From Polytrichum commune (taxonomy: Eukaryota > Streptophyta > Polytrichopsida > Polytrichales > Polytrichaceae): a stretch of DNA of 64,000 bases. The stretch lies in contig OX485806.1 in NCBI GenBank assembly GCA_950295325.1, positions 29,512,001-29,576,000 of the forward strand, read 5' to 3'. Numbering within the stretch: position 1 is the stretch's first letter; each line of letters begins with the position of its first letter. The notes below the pieces were generated by a model. The model searched no databases. It was given only the letters and a program-made list of their open reading frames with translations, and was not told where the DNA came from. Positions 10,372 through 23,088 of the stretch are shown one piece after another. The position numbers and the translations under genes are program-made.

Positions 10372-11506
10372 AATCTCCCACTTAAGTACACACTTTGAAC
10401 AGAAGCCGTTGGTGCGCACTTAGTTGGTAGGTGCGTACTTTACTCATATTGCTTCCTAGAACCTCTGATTCGATGAATCGCAGTGGGAAACGGATGAAAC
10501 TTGAGGTAACCCGGTTGACCGAAATCCAACCTATCAAGACATTTGTTGAATCTGAAAGTGCCACCAACTTCAAAGGCTCTGAAGCTCTACACAACATTGT
10601 CCTCGACATCGACGACCAATTTCTTTGCTCCAGTGCTCAAATGGAAGCTGGATAGATGTATGATGAATTGCGACGATCGTTTGAGACGTTTCACCAAAAC
10701 GTTAACAAACTGACATTAAGTGTCAAGCGTAAAAAAACTCATGCATTCACAGCAAATGACTTCACATGATATGTTCAAACCAATGCCCGGGAAGTTTTTG
10801 GGCGTAGTCAATCAAGATCCCAGTGATTCTAAATCCAACCGGTTACATGTTGACATCTTCCGGTTTTGCTTTATTCATTTGAGGTATATTCCATAGATTC
10901 CTTTAAAATGTTCGGTAATTCTCCTGAAGTCTCCAACTTCAACCGGTTATTTCTCAAACTCAACCGGTTCATCTGTGACTAAGCTTAACGGCCGGTTCTT
11001 CCTGGACATAGGTTCAAACAACAAGAAAACGGTAGAACCGTGAGGCTCTGTCCTTTATTATGAAAGACTACAATTATAGTTGTCCACTTTGCTCATGCCA
11101 ATTCATGGCTATTCACTATACCAAAGCTTTCTTGGATTTCGTGCACCTTCTTCTCAAATACGGGTCAAGGATTGAAGCTACTCATTTATAACCCGAAATT
11201 TTTTAAATAAATAATCAAGAACTGCCGAAATAACTGTAGTTAACTAGATTTATTTCAATGCATTTTAGAGAGCACTTATATATAAACTATAGATAACATC
11301 CACATTAAATACAGTGGACCAAAAATAACAAGAATAAGTAACGTCCAAGTGTGAACACAAAGTGGTTAGGAAATTTGCTCTTGAAACGAAGAAGTTGATG
11401 CATAGTCTCTGTCCTACAGACAGAGCCAATAAAGTATGAACCTCGATTTATTTCAAAAAAAAAAGCGCACTTAAGTGGGATGCGTACGTAAGCGGGAGAT
11501 TACTGT
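10372..11506. mobile_element. TIR element (family D) carrying a CCGGTT-repeat copy
   Basis: The left end reads TAATCTCCCACTTAAGTACA. The right end, reverse-complemented, reads TAATCTCCCGCTTACGTACG, followed by a second ACTTAAGTGCGC, so the termini are imperfect inverted repeats. Internally there is one CCGGTT-rich copy (about 10836-11000) and a segment (about 11030-11430) that recurs in inverse orientation at about 60840-61120. A 75-codon open frame at 10431 has no recognised domain. The TSD and superfamily were not resolved. Confidence 0.45.
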
Positions 11507-11689
11507 ACCCTTATTGTGTCCCAAGAAGGACAAGTGATGAATTAAGCATGGGCAATGGATTGCCTTCTAACCTAGCTTAGCTCAACCCAGAACACCTGAC
11601 TCCTGAAGGTCCAGAAGACAGACAGACAGCCAGACTGAGAAGCCTCAAAAGGACACTGGAAAGGAGCACTCCAATGAAGGAGCGGAACC

Positions 11690-12560
11690 CACCACTGGTT
11701 ACAGATGAACCAGTTGAGTGTGAGAAATAACTGGTTGAAGTTCATCAAGACTTCAGGAGAATTACCCATCATTTCAGTGGAATCCATGGAATATACCTCA
11801 AATTAATAAAGAAAAATACCAAAGGATCACAACATGTGACCGGTTGAACTTGGGAAACAGTAGGATTTTGACCGATCATGCTGTAAAAAATATCCCCGGA
11901 CACGGGATAACTCATTCCGACTCAATGAATGAGGAGCATTGACCGCTGGTTACAGATGAGCTGGTCGAGTTTGAGAAATAACCGGTCTTGGAAGTTCCAA
12001 GACTTCTTCAGGAGAATTACTGATCCATTGAGAGGAAGTTATGGAATATTCTTAATTTGGTAAAGAACAACCGAAAGATGTCAACGTGTAACCAGTGGTA
12101 TTGGAAGCAGGGCTCGGGAAGCACCGGCGGTTAGTTACAGATGAACCAGTTGAGTTTGAGAAAGAACTGGTTGAAGTTCATCAAGACTTCAGGAGAATTA
12201 CCCATCATTTCAGAGGATTTTATGGAATATACCTCGAATTAATAAAGAAAAAACCAAAGGATCACAACATGTGACCGATTGAACTTGGAAAACAGTAGGA
12301 TTTTGACCAATTATCCTGGAAAAAATATTTCCAGACTCACGATAACTCATTCCGACTCAATGAATGGGGAGCATCGACCGCTGGTTGCAGATGAACCAGT
12401 TGAGTTTGAGAAATAACCGATGCAAGTTCCAAGACTTCTTCGGGAGAAATTACTGATCCATTGAGAGGAATTTGCAGAATATTCTCGATTTGGTGAAGAA
12501 GAACCGAAAGATGTCAACATGTAACCAGTTGACATTGGAAACAATAGGATCTCAACCCGA
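11690..12560 (-). repeat. Tandem dimer array with ACCGGTT-type motifs
   Basis: The marker GGTTACAGATGAACCAGTTG and variants occur at 11697, 11948, 12131 and 12384, with spacings of 251, 183 and 253 bp. First-to-third and second-to-fourth distances are 434 and 436 bp, so the structure is two tandem copies of a two-subunit unit. The same unit occurs singly in plus orientation at about 10836-11000, 27085-27290 and 28514-28690. Confidence 0.75.
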
Positions 12561-12726
12561 TTACACCCAACAGTCTTTCCAGACACAATTTCAACGTCGC
12601 TTATTACATGAGGTGGTAAACTTCATTGCATACTTAGTACTTACTGACTCAATAAAGTGTCCCAACAGTCACGAGCTCGAGGTTTGCGACATTATGCAGA
12701 TTGCCAGAGTAAGAACTCTCATGTAA

Positions 12727-13285
12727 GAACAGAGTTAATTATCTCACGTTACTAGCACTGGCATGATGGGATCATCAACTCTTACAAGATTGATTCCCAC
12801 ACAGCCTATCGATTGCTCCTCGCAGCAGGTGCTAAGGTTTTGACCCTGCCATGGCAATATTGATTTCAAAACCCTAAGTTATTACTGCGGCTGTTGAAGC
12901 GCCTTCGAGTTCTTTAATGATCTATAATGACTAATAACATCCTGAGAAGTAACTGTTGAGTGTGGTTTGAACTTTGAATGGAGGGAGGGAGGGAGGGGGA
13001 GAATGAGAGAGCAAATTATTGTATACGAGCGTGCCTTTCATTGCCATCCAACATATTTTTTGTAAAAAGCCTTTAAGTAGTATGCATCCCGGATGTTACT
13101 AGGTGTCGTGGTTGATTTAACACCGAGTTTTTTGAGGGTTTTCATGTTTGTCGCTGATCCACTAGGTTTTAGATGATAGTGGGTTGGATGCATTTTCATG
13201 AAGATAACAAAAGCAATCAAGCAACCGTATTGTGGTTGTCTTTTAGAGTGTGGAGGGCCAATACTATGGGCCATTAGCGTGAGTT
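12727..13285. other. Intergenic, no gene recognised
   Basis: A GGGA-rich run lies at about 12978-13000. No domain-bearing frame was recognised. Confidence 0.4.
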
Positions 13286-13655
13286 TTCATGTAGGCCGCT
13301 CACCCACGAATTTCTAGTGTGAATAAGGACAAAACCGTCCAAGTGTAGAAGGACTCTGGTGGGGTAGGGTTCATATGTGCCAACTAGCTACTCCCATCTT
13401 CTCAAATCCATGTCCACCTACTAGCCTCCTTCTCCATGTTAAAACCCCCTCCTCCTTCTCAAACCTTTGGTGATTGGCACTTGTGGGTTAAAGATTATTT
13501 AGTGGGCACATGGAAGAAGCCCGTGTCCACCGGCCTCCACATTCTGACAGACCACCAAAATGTGGTTGGATGGCGGCTTGCGCTTAAGTACATGCCAACA
13601 CCTCCGACCCAGTGTATTCTGTAATGTAGTGGACGAGTAGCCTAGATGGGACATG
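13286..13655. mobile_element. Small TIR element, family C
   Basis: The left terminus CATGTAGGCCGCTCACCCAC and the reverse complement of the right terminus (a CTAGGCTACTCGTCCACTAC-type sequence) are imperfect inverted repeats. Internal sequence matches 46645-46735 (inverted) and 47495-47665 (direct), and about 25032-25160 (inverted). No coding capacity is visible. The class was not determined. Confidence 0.5.
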
Positions 13656-13659
13656 CACC

Positions 13660-14395
13660 TGCTAATCATTTTTCAACTTACCACTATTTTGGTTGGTCGG
13701 CACATATAAACTCTACCCCCGCCATATTTCATCTACAGTTGTCCCACCACAATCTCGTGAATGGGCAACATACGCATAGGGTTGGTTCAAATTGGTGACC
13801 AAAGACCATAACCACCATTTTCTAAAATTTTCTTATTGGTTAAGAAACGAGTGGCAGTCCCACTCCATTTTACACAAGGTTGCCTAGAATATAAATGACC
13901 ATGGGTGGGTATATTAGAAAAAAGGCATGAGACAGTGACATGAAAGTGACATGGGATCCTACATGTTCAGAAATGGACAAAGTTTGGTGGTCACATGGAT
14001 TTTTCCGCAAAAGAACCCAAATAGGTTGTCTCGCTGGAAAGTGAGGGTGACCATGTTAGAGAAAAGTTACATTCTTAGTATATAATATTTATAGGCATTT
14101 AATTTTTATGTGCTATTTCCATTCAAAACACTATATCCCAGTCTAAGTCCATTATAAACAATGATGAGTAACCAAGTCTTTAAAAATGTGGTGTGGATTT
14201 CTCTTGATCATGGTCTTCGGACCAGCAACCATGACCATGACCATGACCACGATAAATCATAAATCATTTATTCTCGTGATCATTAGTCACACGTGTAGAA
14301 ATACCCCCACTCGAACTTGAAAGTACAAAGTCTTGAATTTACATATTACAATGACAAACTCCCCCAAGCAACCATCACAAGACAACTAGGAAAAC

Positions 14396-14440
<45 letters not shown>

Positions 14441-17400
14441 CACAAACATCACCAACCCAACCATAACGTTATCCAGCTGACTATGTGCATTGGGTGGGGT
14501 TGTGAATAACCCGGACATTATTTGGAATTAAACTATGTTTATTTTGTTAGCATGGCATTGCACATGCATATTCAAGTTGAATAACTCATGTGAAGCAACA
14601 TACTAATATTATTTAGAATGGAACAACTAATAGCAGTTGAATAATGTTGTGAGAAGGATGGACAGTCTTAACCCCAATACCATTACGGCGAGTAAAAGAG
14701 GCACCATACACAAAGCCACCACCAAAAATGTATTAAACCTAAAAGTCCCTACTAACAAAGTCCACAAATTCATGGACAACTTCTCACAAACCTCCATAAG
14801 ATATTTCACACACATCATCCTTAACATAAGAAAACTTCAAAAGAAACAAGCCCCAATCCCACTTCCATAAACACACACAACATTGACATACACTCAATAT
14901 GATTAATAACACTAGCAAACTTAACATCGGTCCACCTACTATTCGTAGGCATTAAACCACATGTGCCCAAGTGCATATGGAAGGGATAAGAGACGGCGAG
15001 CAAACTTCACATGTTAGTGCATAAATGCATTGCCATTCATTTTTCTTCTTTCCCTTAGCCTTCAAGGCCCCGCATTAAGCTAGTCCAAGCCATTTGAGGT
15101 GAATCAACCACCCAAAATAATAATAATAAAATAATTGGTATTTGTGTGCCAACTCTGTGAATGAGAGTCCATTCACCTTACATTGATCACGGTGTTCCAT
15201 GATGCAATGTAAGGTGCATAACTTTCCTTTTAGAGGGTTGGCTCTATGAGAGGGCATCTAAGGTGGTATGTCGGGTTAAGGTTACGATGTCCAACCACAA
15301 ACCTATAGGAAGTAAAGTTTTTTTAATGTTGGATGGTTGAGATGTGTGTTTGTATGCTGTACATCCCTCTCCCCGGTTTCAATAGAATCAACCATGTTTG
15401 GCTTCAGTTTTGACCAGGTGATGACTTAATTCACGAGACAAGATCAACATTGGAGCATGATGTTAAGATGTTGGACGTTCTCATAATCAAAAGGCGCTTG
15501 TTTGCGCTTAAATTTAGGGTGTTGATTTCAACACCATCTACCTCACCTACATAAACGACTGTAGTGTGGCATTCCAATCAACGTGCCACGTGTTTAGCGT
15601 GCAAAGCACCGAATTAACATTCACATCAACAATCATGTAAAATTGATCATTATCTTGTTACAAATACCTTGAGCTTCTTGTCCTATAGCCACGTGTCACA
15701 TATCATTTGTGCCACTTCCGACATGTTTACTTACCTCGCAAGTTTACCAACCCACATTTATCTTCATGCATGGTAAATCATGTGGCCCACAATAACAAAC
15801 GTTAGTGAGAACAAGTACTATCAACCACACAAAAACACGTGGCCCACATTCAATAACATACAATAGTTTCGGTAGAAGTAGAAGTTGAAATTTGAACTAA
15901 GCAACCTTAAAGCTACTACTATTCCTAACACAATGAAACCTTGTGCATAATCACACTCTTTCGTTGAGTGTGGTCATGGAGACAATGTATCCTTATCACT
16001 AGATTGCCCAAACCCCACCACATGTCAAAGTGCTCAAGAAACTATTCCACCACAATAGGTACACTAGGTATGTTACTTAGTGTCACTAACTATTCGGATT
16101 TACGTAGAGCTAGCTTATTCTTTGTATTAAGGATGCAAGTTTTTACTACATGAAATTGTTTGCAGTCTAGCTACAATGTCCAAACAACATGGTTGACCTT
16201 TGTTGGTAAAGAATGGAGTTTGTAGTTGAATGTTATAGCATTGCGTATTTCTAGACAATGAGTGACACGGGATATCATAAACAATGTACTAGTGTTTCCC
16301 TCGGACTTTTCAAGTCAATCCTCCGAGTGAGTTGGCTAAAATGTGCGTTTGTATGTATAAGTTACCCGAGTTTATTGAGGCTCAACTTAAGATCTTAAAG
16401 GAATGGAGTCATCTTTTAGGAGGTTAGAAGTAACGTTTGTCATACTAGGACCGGTGAGTTAAGCTAGCCTTGCACATGGCATGTCAATGGTTATGTCAAT
16501 GGGTCTCATTTGGAAGATCGTAGAGGTTTCTCAAGTTTTTTGGGGTTCAAAAAAGGTCCGAGGATATTCACCCATGTTTCAAAGTAGGCTCCATCATAAT
16601 AAGCTCCAAATACCTATTAATAGACACTAACCAATTGTTCAATTTATTCTTGAAGAACTTTGTGGATAGATTAAATAGGGAAAACCTTACAATCGATTTG
16701 GTTTCCTGACACCTATCGAGGTGTTGGCAATAAAACATGTACGTATAGATTGGTTGCTTATTTACCTTGAACACTAGCACTTTGCAATAATCTAGTGTCT
16801 TTGACCATGATTCAGGGGTTGAGTCGGCCATTGCCATTGAAACATGGTTTAAGTTGGCTCCAATCAGTGGAACTTGGGGTCTTCAGCTCATGATGGTTTC
16901 TTCCTACTTGCTTAGTAACTATCACTTTCTTTTGTTTGCAATTACAGTTAGTACGTTATTACGCATGTCTTTATCTTGGCTATTTTGTAATACTTGATTT
17001 GGGGTTGCAAGGGAGCTATATGAGGTGTAAGATAGAAGTGCCCAATTTTGCTACTACCCCAAATTTTAACATTTATTTTTGGACCGTTGACAAATGAAAA
17101 CCATTCATGAACCGGTCAACAATCCATATTGGAAAGTGTGATGTGTGAAAATATACCCTATTGATAGGCGCCACATAATCTATACTTTATATATAGACAA
17201 GTTGGTGCGGTGTTCAATCTTTTTCAGAGTGCGCCTCCATATTAAGTGGTCGTAGCCCCAAACTATGGTGGGCTAGAGATCTTTTATGTCTTGTGGGCTA
17301 GTGTGAAATGGTTGTTTGAATCGAATTGAGATTTTTTGCATAAATTCTTATGTTCATAACAACCTGACATGTGCTCACTCATACATATAAACTGCATAAT

Positions 17401-17740
17401 CAATATATTAGCAATATATATCAAATCCCATAGTTGAACATCAAAGATTTTGAACAACCACATGCATATGTGAACTCAAAGACTATTACAATTACATGAT
17501 TAGAAGATTCGAAATGACAACATTAAGTACAAATGAGTGTGATGAAGGGAATCCTTTTCTTCAAAACTTGGGGCTATGTGCAAAACTTTATGAAGGGGAT
17601 ACATGCAACATCACACCTTGTCAACCTATAAAGGGCCAAACGATTTGTATGACTTTGAGTATTTTCTAAATACACCTTATATGCTCCAAATCATATGCTA
17701 TTGATGTTCTTATGCTCGTAACTGAATTGCTAATTCATCT
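13660..17740. other. Intergenic, no gene recognised
   Basis: AT-rich sequence with short open frames lacking recognisable domains. It includes the ATT microsatellite at about 14396-14438. No convincing TIR pair was found. Confidence 0.45.
14396..14438. repeat. (TAA/ATT)n microsatellite
   Basis: About fourteen trinucleotide units that switch from TAA to ATT and can fold on themselves. Confidence 0.9.
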
Positions 17741-17929
17741 TTTGTCATGAAATTTGAAGACTAACAAAAGGGATTGTAATGCTCAAAGTGTCTGCCATAG
17801 GCGTTTCAAAAGCTACAAATTCTCACGTCAAAGGAACAATTTGTTCATTTCTTTCATTTTTAGAACAAAAGTGGAGTTAACGGATTTTGCTCATGTTTAT
17901 GATAAGCATATTATGGAAGCATTAAATGT

Positions 17930-18310
17930 GGAAGTTGTGGCTCAAATTTGTGGAGAGAGGGATTTATGGCATACATCATGCACACCTCTCAACCATCCAA
18001 CATAAAAAGTTGACCCCTGTAAGTTTTACAATCGACTCATCTCAAACAACTTCTACGGTTCTATTTCGGGATCTTTGAGACTAATTTCGGTGCCAAATCA
18101 ACTTTTTAAAAGATCTCTAAAAAAACCTACATACTATTTCATGGCTTTTATGTCTGATGAACGAGAGATACTCTCATATGCGATCGATTCCTCTTGCCAA
18201 ATTTGCATTGCACATCACCCTCTTGTTATTGAAGAGAGGGAATTATGGCATATAAGTGCACCTTTCCACCCATTCAACATAAAAAACTTGGCCCCCTATA
18301 CAGATGTGGT
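17930..18310 (+). repeat. Local diverged duplication, second site at 20500-20660
   Basis: A segment ending GAGAGxGAxTTATGGCAT occurs at about 17955 and about 18232 in similar contexts. The block 18040-18190 (sharing GGTGCCAAATCAACTT and a following CATGGCTT(C/T)TATGT(C/T)) recurs at about 20500-20640. No protein function recognised. Confidence 0.45.
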
Positions 18311-18489
18311 CGAAACATTCATCTCAAATGACTTGGACTACATCATTGATGGTATTTAGTGTCACATGTGTACCAATGTCACTTGCCCTCTTTTGAGACA
18401 TATGCTACACTAAATGATATATTGTGTCACTTACTATTTGTATTTACACATTGTTCTATATTTTTACTATTGATGTAAATTTTTACTAG

Positions 18490-18815
18490 GTAATATCATA
18501 ACCCTCCCTAATATCACTCATGTTGCAACTGAAGTGCACATGATATTAAGGAGGTTTGTAATGTTAACATGGAATCATGGTAACATAGAATTAGTGTAGC
18601 ATGTGACATTATAGGATACCACGAAGTCAACATTACAATAATGACATTGTGTTGTGTGCGAGTGCGTGGTTTGAATTCTTTGATAGATTATTATAATACC
18701 AATATCTATGAAATATAGGAGGGAAACACGAGAATAAGGAGGGAGGCTTAAACCAAAGCACATCCGTTCCCTAGGGTTTTGAAATATAAAAGAGGGAGTG
18801 ACATTATGGAGGTTA
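18490..18815 (-). mobile_element. MITE-like family B, partial copy
   Basis: Shares with the other two family B copies GTGTAGCATGTGACATTAT, GAAGTGCACxTGATATTA and the CCCTAGGG box, in minus orientation. The middle differs from the other copies, so it is truncated or rearranged. Confidence 0.55.
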
Positions 18816-18964
18816 GGGTTTCGGACTACAACATTGGTGTTCCCCATTCGTCGCTCCCGCCTCTCTTATTACTTGAAGTGAGTAAAAATGGTGCCCAAAT
18901 TTGGGCTGAGCTAAGGGCTCACGTGAACCTCGTCGATCCTGTGAATACCACGACAAGTACACCC

Positions 18965-19440
18965 TATACTATGTAATATCAACCTCCATGATGTCACACA
19001 CTCTCTAATATCCTGAAACCCTAGGGAATGGATATGTGTAGTTCAAATCTCACTCCTTATTATCACATTTCTCTCCCTTATATCACAAAATTTGTCATTA
19101 ATGCAAACCGACAAAGAAGTAAACCCACACCCTCACATTGCACCATGTGTCAGCACGTGGAGCGTCTTCTTCTTCTTCTTCTTCTTCTTATGCCACTTAT
19201 TGAATGTTGGTGCATGCGTCAATCACATTGCCTGGGAAGGCCAAGTGGAGTGGACCACACTAACGTAAGCGACAAGAGAACGAATTCAACTTGTCCTCAC
19301 ATCTCCTTTGTGTTATTCCATAGTGTCACATGCTACACTAATTCACTAGTACCACGCATCCATGTTAACACTACAAAACTCCATAATGTCACTTGCACTT
19401 TGGTTGCCACAGATGTGATACTACGGAGTTTAGAGTGTAC
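18965..19440 (+). mobile_element. MITE-like family B, plus-strand copy
   Basis: The left end carries GTAATATCAACCTCCATGAT and the right end, reverse-complemented, carries ACTCCGTAGTATCACATCTG, giving imperfect TIRs of the form CTCCGTARTATCA. It has the same internal order as 27565-28020, including a CTT microsatellite and CTTGTCCTCACATCTCCTTT. Non-coding. Confidence 0.6.
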
Positions 19441-19469
19441 ATTCCGAACACATAATGAGTTAAAATGAA

Positions 19470-20646
19470 GCCCCGAATTTGGTGAGAAGGAAGTGTAATA
19501 AGGGAAGGGTGACATGGGTGCCCCATTTGCGGAGCTTGTCCTTGGGCGCCACCTCAGTTGGATAGATTGGAATCTTGACTTGCATCCCAATTTCGGAAAC
19601 TCCAAAACCCGAGTGGTGGTGGGGGGGGGGGGGTCGTGTGTCTTGCTTTGTGAGCAAGTCCACTAATGAGTCAACCCACAAAATTCAATCCTCCTCACAA
19701 TGGCCGGGGCTAGAGCTCATGCCAAACCACATGGGTCTCCATTTTGTCATGCCATGATGACCCCATCATATTCGAAGTTTCCCGACCCTGACCAAAAACT
19801 GATGCTTGTTAAGTTATGTCCGTCTTCAAAACGAAACAAATTTGCTCCTGCATTTTTGAACACAACATTGCTCAGCAACCAGTTCTTGGTTCATGGGTTC
19901 TCGAAATATAACAATGAGATGCTCGAAAAGTTGCGCCGGGAGGGACTTTGATTGAGACTGAAGTCTCGACGTCTTATTAGTGTTATATTACGAGGGCCCA
20001 CGTCGTTGAGAATTGTTGTGAAGGTTGGTGGTCCACAAAACCCATATTGAGTGCAATTCATCTTCAAGGTCCAATGTACGTATATATGTTCACTTCCTCC
20101 TAGTAAATAAACAATTGACTTGGATTTCGTTCCCAAAGTGAAACCCTCAAATAAGGCATGTAATTAACTTGGAAGTCAAAAATATTACAATATCCTAATT
20201 AGCGTTGAGGACCTTTTAATTTGTGTGATTTACCATTTGAAAGGGTCTTTGTCGTTCTAAACTGAGACTTACATTAGTGTGTTGTTTTTATTTTGTCTGT
20301 TTTATAACAGTTTAATTATTTTTCTACTTACACAAGTATTCATACACATTCTAACTAATTAAGTGTGATTAAATTTAATTAAACATATTAAGCCTCATTG
20401 AACGCAATGTACCTATTTAAGCCTAATTAAATCATAAATTATGCATACCAAAGTAATGAAGCCTAATACAAGTGTATTTGTCATCCTTGTAGGTTTGTTG
20501 CTAGTTCATCTCAATTGATTTCAAATACACTAATTTGGGGTCTATACAACTTCTAGTGCCAAATCAACTAAAGAGAGGTAACCTACATGTTGCATAATAT
20601 TTCAGGGCTTCTATGTTGAATGAATGAGAGGTACACTCGTATATGA
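19470..20646. other. Intergenic, no gene recognised
   Basis: Contains a G homopolymer at about 19620-19632 and short frames without domains. Confidence 0.4.
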
Positions 20647-20680
<34 letters not shown>

Positions 20681-20681
20681 C
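20647..20681. repeat. (CT)n microsatellite
   Basis: About seventeen CT units with one interruption. Confidence 0.9.
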
Positions 20682-21822
20682 TTGTTTGGACCTCACAATA
20701 GTGTTATTTGTAAGATAAACAAAACCAAATCATGGGTTTAGTCCCAAACTTTGAGTTCATAAGAATTAAGAACAAAGTCACCCAAGTTTTGTTGATGCTT
20801 AAATCATTGTACATGAAGAGCGGTGTTGGGTTATTAAAAGTTGGCTTTATGGCTTGACCCACTAGGATGGGTGGGCCACGCTAGATTTGCATGGGCCAAT
20901 CCTAGATTAAAGACAACATGTCCCATGCACATATTTAGGTTCCAAGATTCTCTCAAAGTTTGAGAAATGGAAAGAGGGGTTCCAAGAAACTCCACAAACC
21001 ATTTTAGAAATTGGATTGGAAAGGGAATCAAGTAATTCAAATTTGCAATTGAGAATCGTGGCAATTGTCATTTCAAGTTTCATAATTGGAGTCGAGTTTC
21101 AAGTTCATAAATCAAGTTGAAGGTTCATTTCTTGTTTCAATAATCACAAAGGCCCTTCCGATTGTATTAACTATATAACTTAGCATGGTGCCTTTGTGTA
21201 CATATTGCACTTGCATTGTGACATGGGTCTTCTCGAGCGATGTTTGTTTTTACTACAAGCCATGTCATATATCATCCGATTAATATAAATGTCCAATTAA
21301 GAATAATGACCCACACAAAATCCACACACCTTGATCTTACCTTAGGGCCACTTCACACACACGAGCCAAGAGCCATCACCATAAAATTGTGAGAGCCCAA
21401 AAGAGAGTATCCAAAGGCTGATCAAGACAGCTCCAACATCATGTAGTGTGGTCACGGACCCTCAAGTGTGGTGTGAAGTCATATGTACTTGGGCCCTCAA
21501 CTAATTCTATTTAAATGAATTTCTATTAATGTGGGTCCTCACACATGATAAAATAGAATAAATCAATGGTTGTGAGCGTTTAGAGTGTCACGGTCTCCTG
21601 ATTTTGTGCTAGACCTACCTCCAAGAGGTGGTTTTTGAAAATAATCCAAGTGACCATGAAACATGACCCATATAATGCCATGTAGGAATCCATGTAGACT
21701 TTACATCCATCTTGCATTCGCATACTCCGTTAGTCCCTCAAGCGTAGTGTGAGGCAAACTTGGACCGGTTCCACCTTTGCCATCAATGAGAATGCTTGAC
21801 GTATAATGGTTACGGGCTCTCA

Positions 21823-23061
21823 GGGCCGGTTTACACTACGGTGGAGAAGGCCTCCGGTCGGTCAAGAATGCTTGGCCAAGACATGGTTATATGAGGCAAA
21901 TGGTGGATGTGCCGGAGAAGAATTAAAGGCAATAAAATATTTCTTAAGGAGTCTTGACCGGTTGAAGTCTAAACACCTAGAGGAGAAGTTTAGCGGAGAA
22001 GTCCACCGGAGAAGTCCACCGGTGAAGAGAAATTCACCTAATGGTGAAGATTTTTTGTGATAAAAAAACATAATTCTCTACATTCACATTGTATCAAAAG
22101 ATTTCAACAAAAATTGTGTAATATAATGTTCAATTTTATTCAAAAGATAATGAAAATTGCCAAATTGCCAATTGTCAAGTTTGGCCCATGTAGGAAATAA
22201 ATGTCTCCTTGGGTGTTTAAGAATGAAGAGGGGAAAACCCATACACGTTGGACAAAGCACTACTCTTTGGTATTATTTAAGACATGCTCTCCTCTTAATC
22301 ATCCTCATCAATTTCTCTCTTCTTATCTTTGATCTTCAATCATGGATAATCGAAGAAGAAAGATTTTGTGCTCTCTTATGATCTTTATGGTTTTGAAGTA
22401 TTTTATCGTTTCAACTATGGCGATACAAAAAACCATCATGTATCACCACAATGCTTCAATTATGATGATGGCATATTTTTTGTTTGGGAGCAAGGAGAGG
22501 GTGGTGTGGAAATTTGACCGGCCAAGTGGATATGTGTCACAATTTCTTCTTGGATCATATAATGCAAAAATGTTCAAAGATCGTGTACGGGTGAGTAAGC
22601 CTGTTTTTATTTATTTATGTCATTTGCTTGGACCCATGTCAAACTAAAATTGTGAATAACCAGCCATTGCGAAAAAGAATTGCACAAAAAAAATCGCTAA
22701 GGAGCTACTACAGCAAAGAGAGAGAGAGAGAAGCTTGCCAACACCTTAGGTTTTGAAAAAAACCATATCTGAAATCTACGGTCCAAATCTATTTTTGAAT
22801 TTTTTTTTTATTGAGTTGGGCTTCTCCGGCCTCTTCAGGCCGGACAAGAAACTCCTCCTCCGGAGAAGCCCAACTCCAAAAAGTGCCGCCATGTAGGCGG
22901 CCATGTCATTTTATCATCCATGAGAAAAGTTCACCACCATTGTTTTCTTCACCTAGTGTAAACACCCACCGGTCAAGAGTTGCATTTTCGACCAATCACA
23001 ATTGAGAAACGCCCTTTTTTTCATGACCAATGGACTTCTCCACCGTAGTGTAAACCGGCCC
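21823..23061 (+). mobile_element. PIF/Harbinger-like transposon remnant nested in the Tourist MITE
   Basis: Termini GGGCCGGTTTACACTACGGT and its exact inverse form TIRs of at least 27 bp. TCA flanks both sides (21820-21822 and 23062-23064); a 3-bp T-N-A duplication fits this superfamily. The empty site is visible in copy 3 of the host MITE. At 1239 bp it holds only a fragment of transposase-like sequence, so it is non-autonomous. Confidence 0.8.
22342..22647 (+). pseudogene. Harbinger transposase N-terminal fragment (tentative)
   Basis: A 101-codon frame inside the Harbinger-like element, starting MDNRRRKILCS. Its C-terminal part reads F-K-D-R-V-R-V-S-K-P-V-F-I-Y-L-C-H-L-L, resembling the segment just before the DDE domain in plant HARBI1-like transposases (FxxxFRMSxxTFxxLxxxL). 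No DDE catalytic residues remain, since the frame stops and the element ends about 400 bp later. The match is by motif memory only. Confidence 0.45.
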
Positions 23062-23088
23062 TCAGTCTCGTGTGTGAAGTGGCCCTTA

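Larger units (their letters stand above)
21345..23085. mobile_element. Tourist-like MITE, copy 1, interrupted by a Harbinger-like element
   Basis: It starts GGGCCACTTCACACAC and ends GTGTGTGAAGTGGCCC, a near-perfect TIR. TTA flanks both sides (21342-21344 and 23086-23088), the TSD typical of PIF/Harbinger and Tourist elements. Removing the internal insertion and one TCA leaves 499 bp, the same length as copy 3 (62106-62604) and 2 bp more than copy 2 (28027-28523). Confidence 0.85.
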
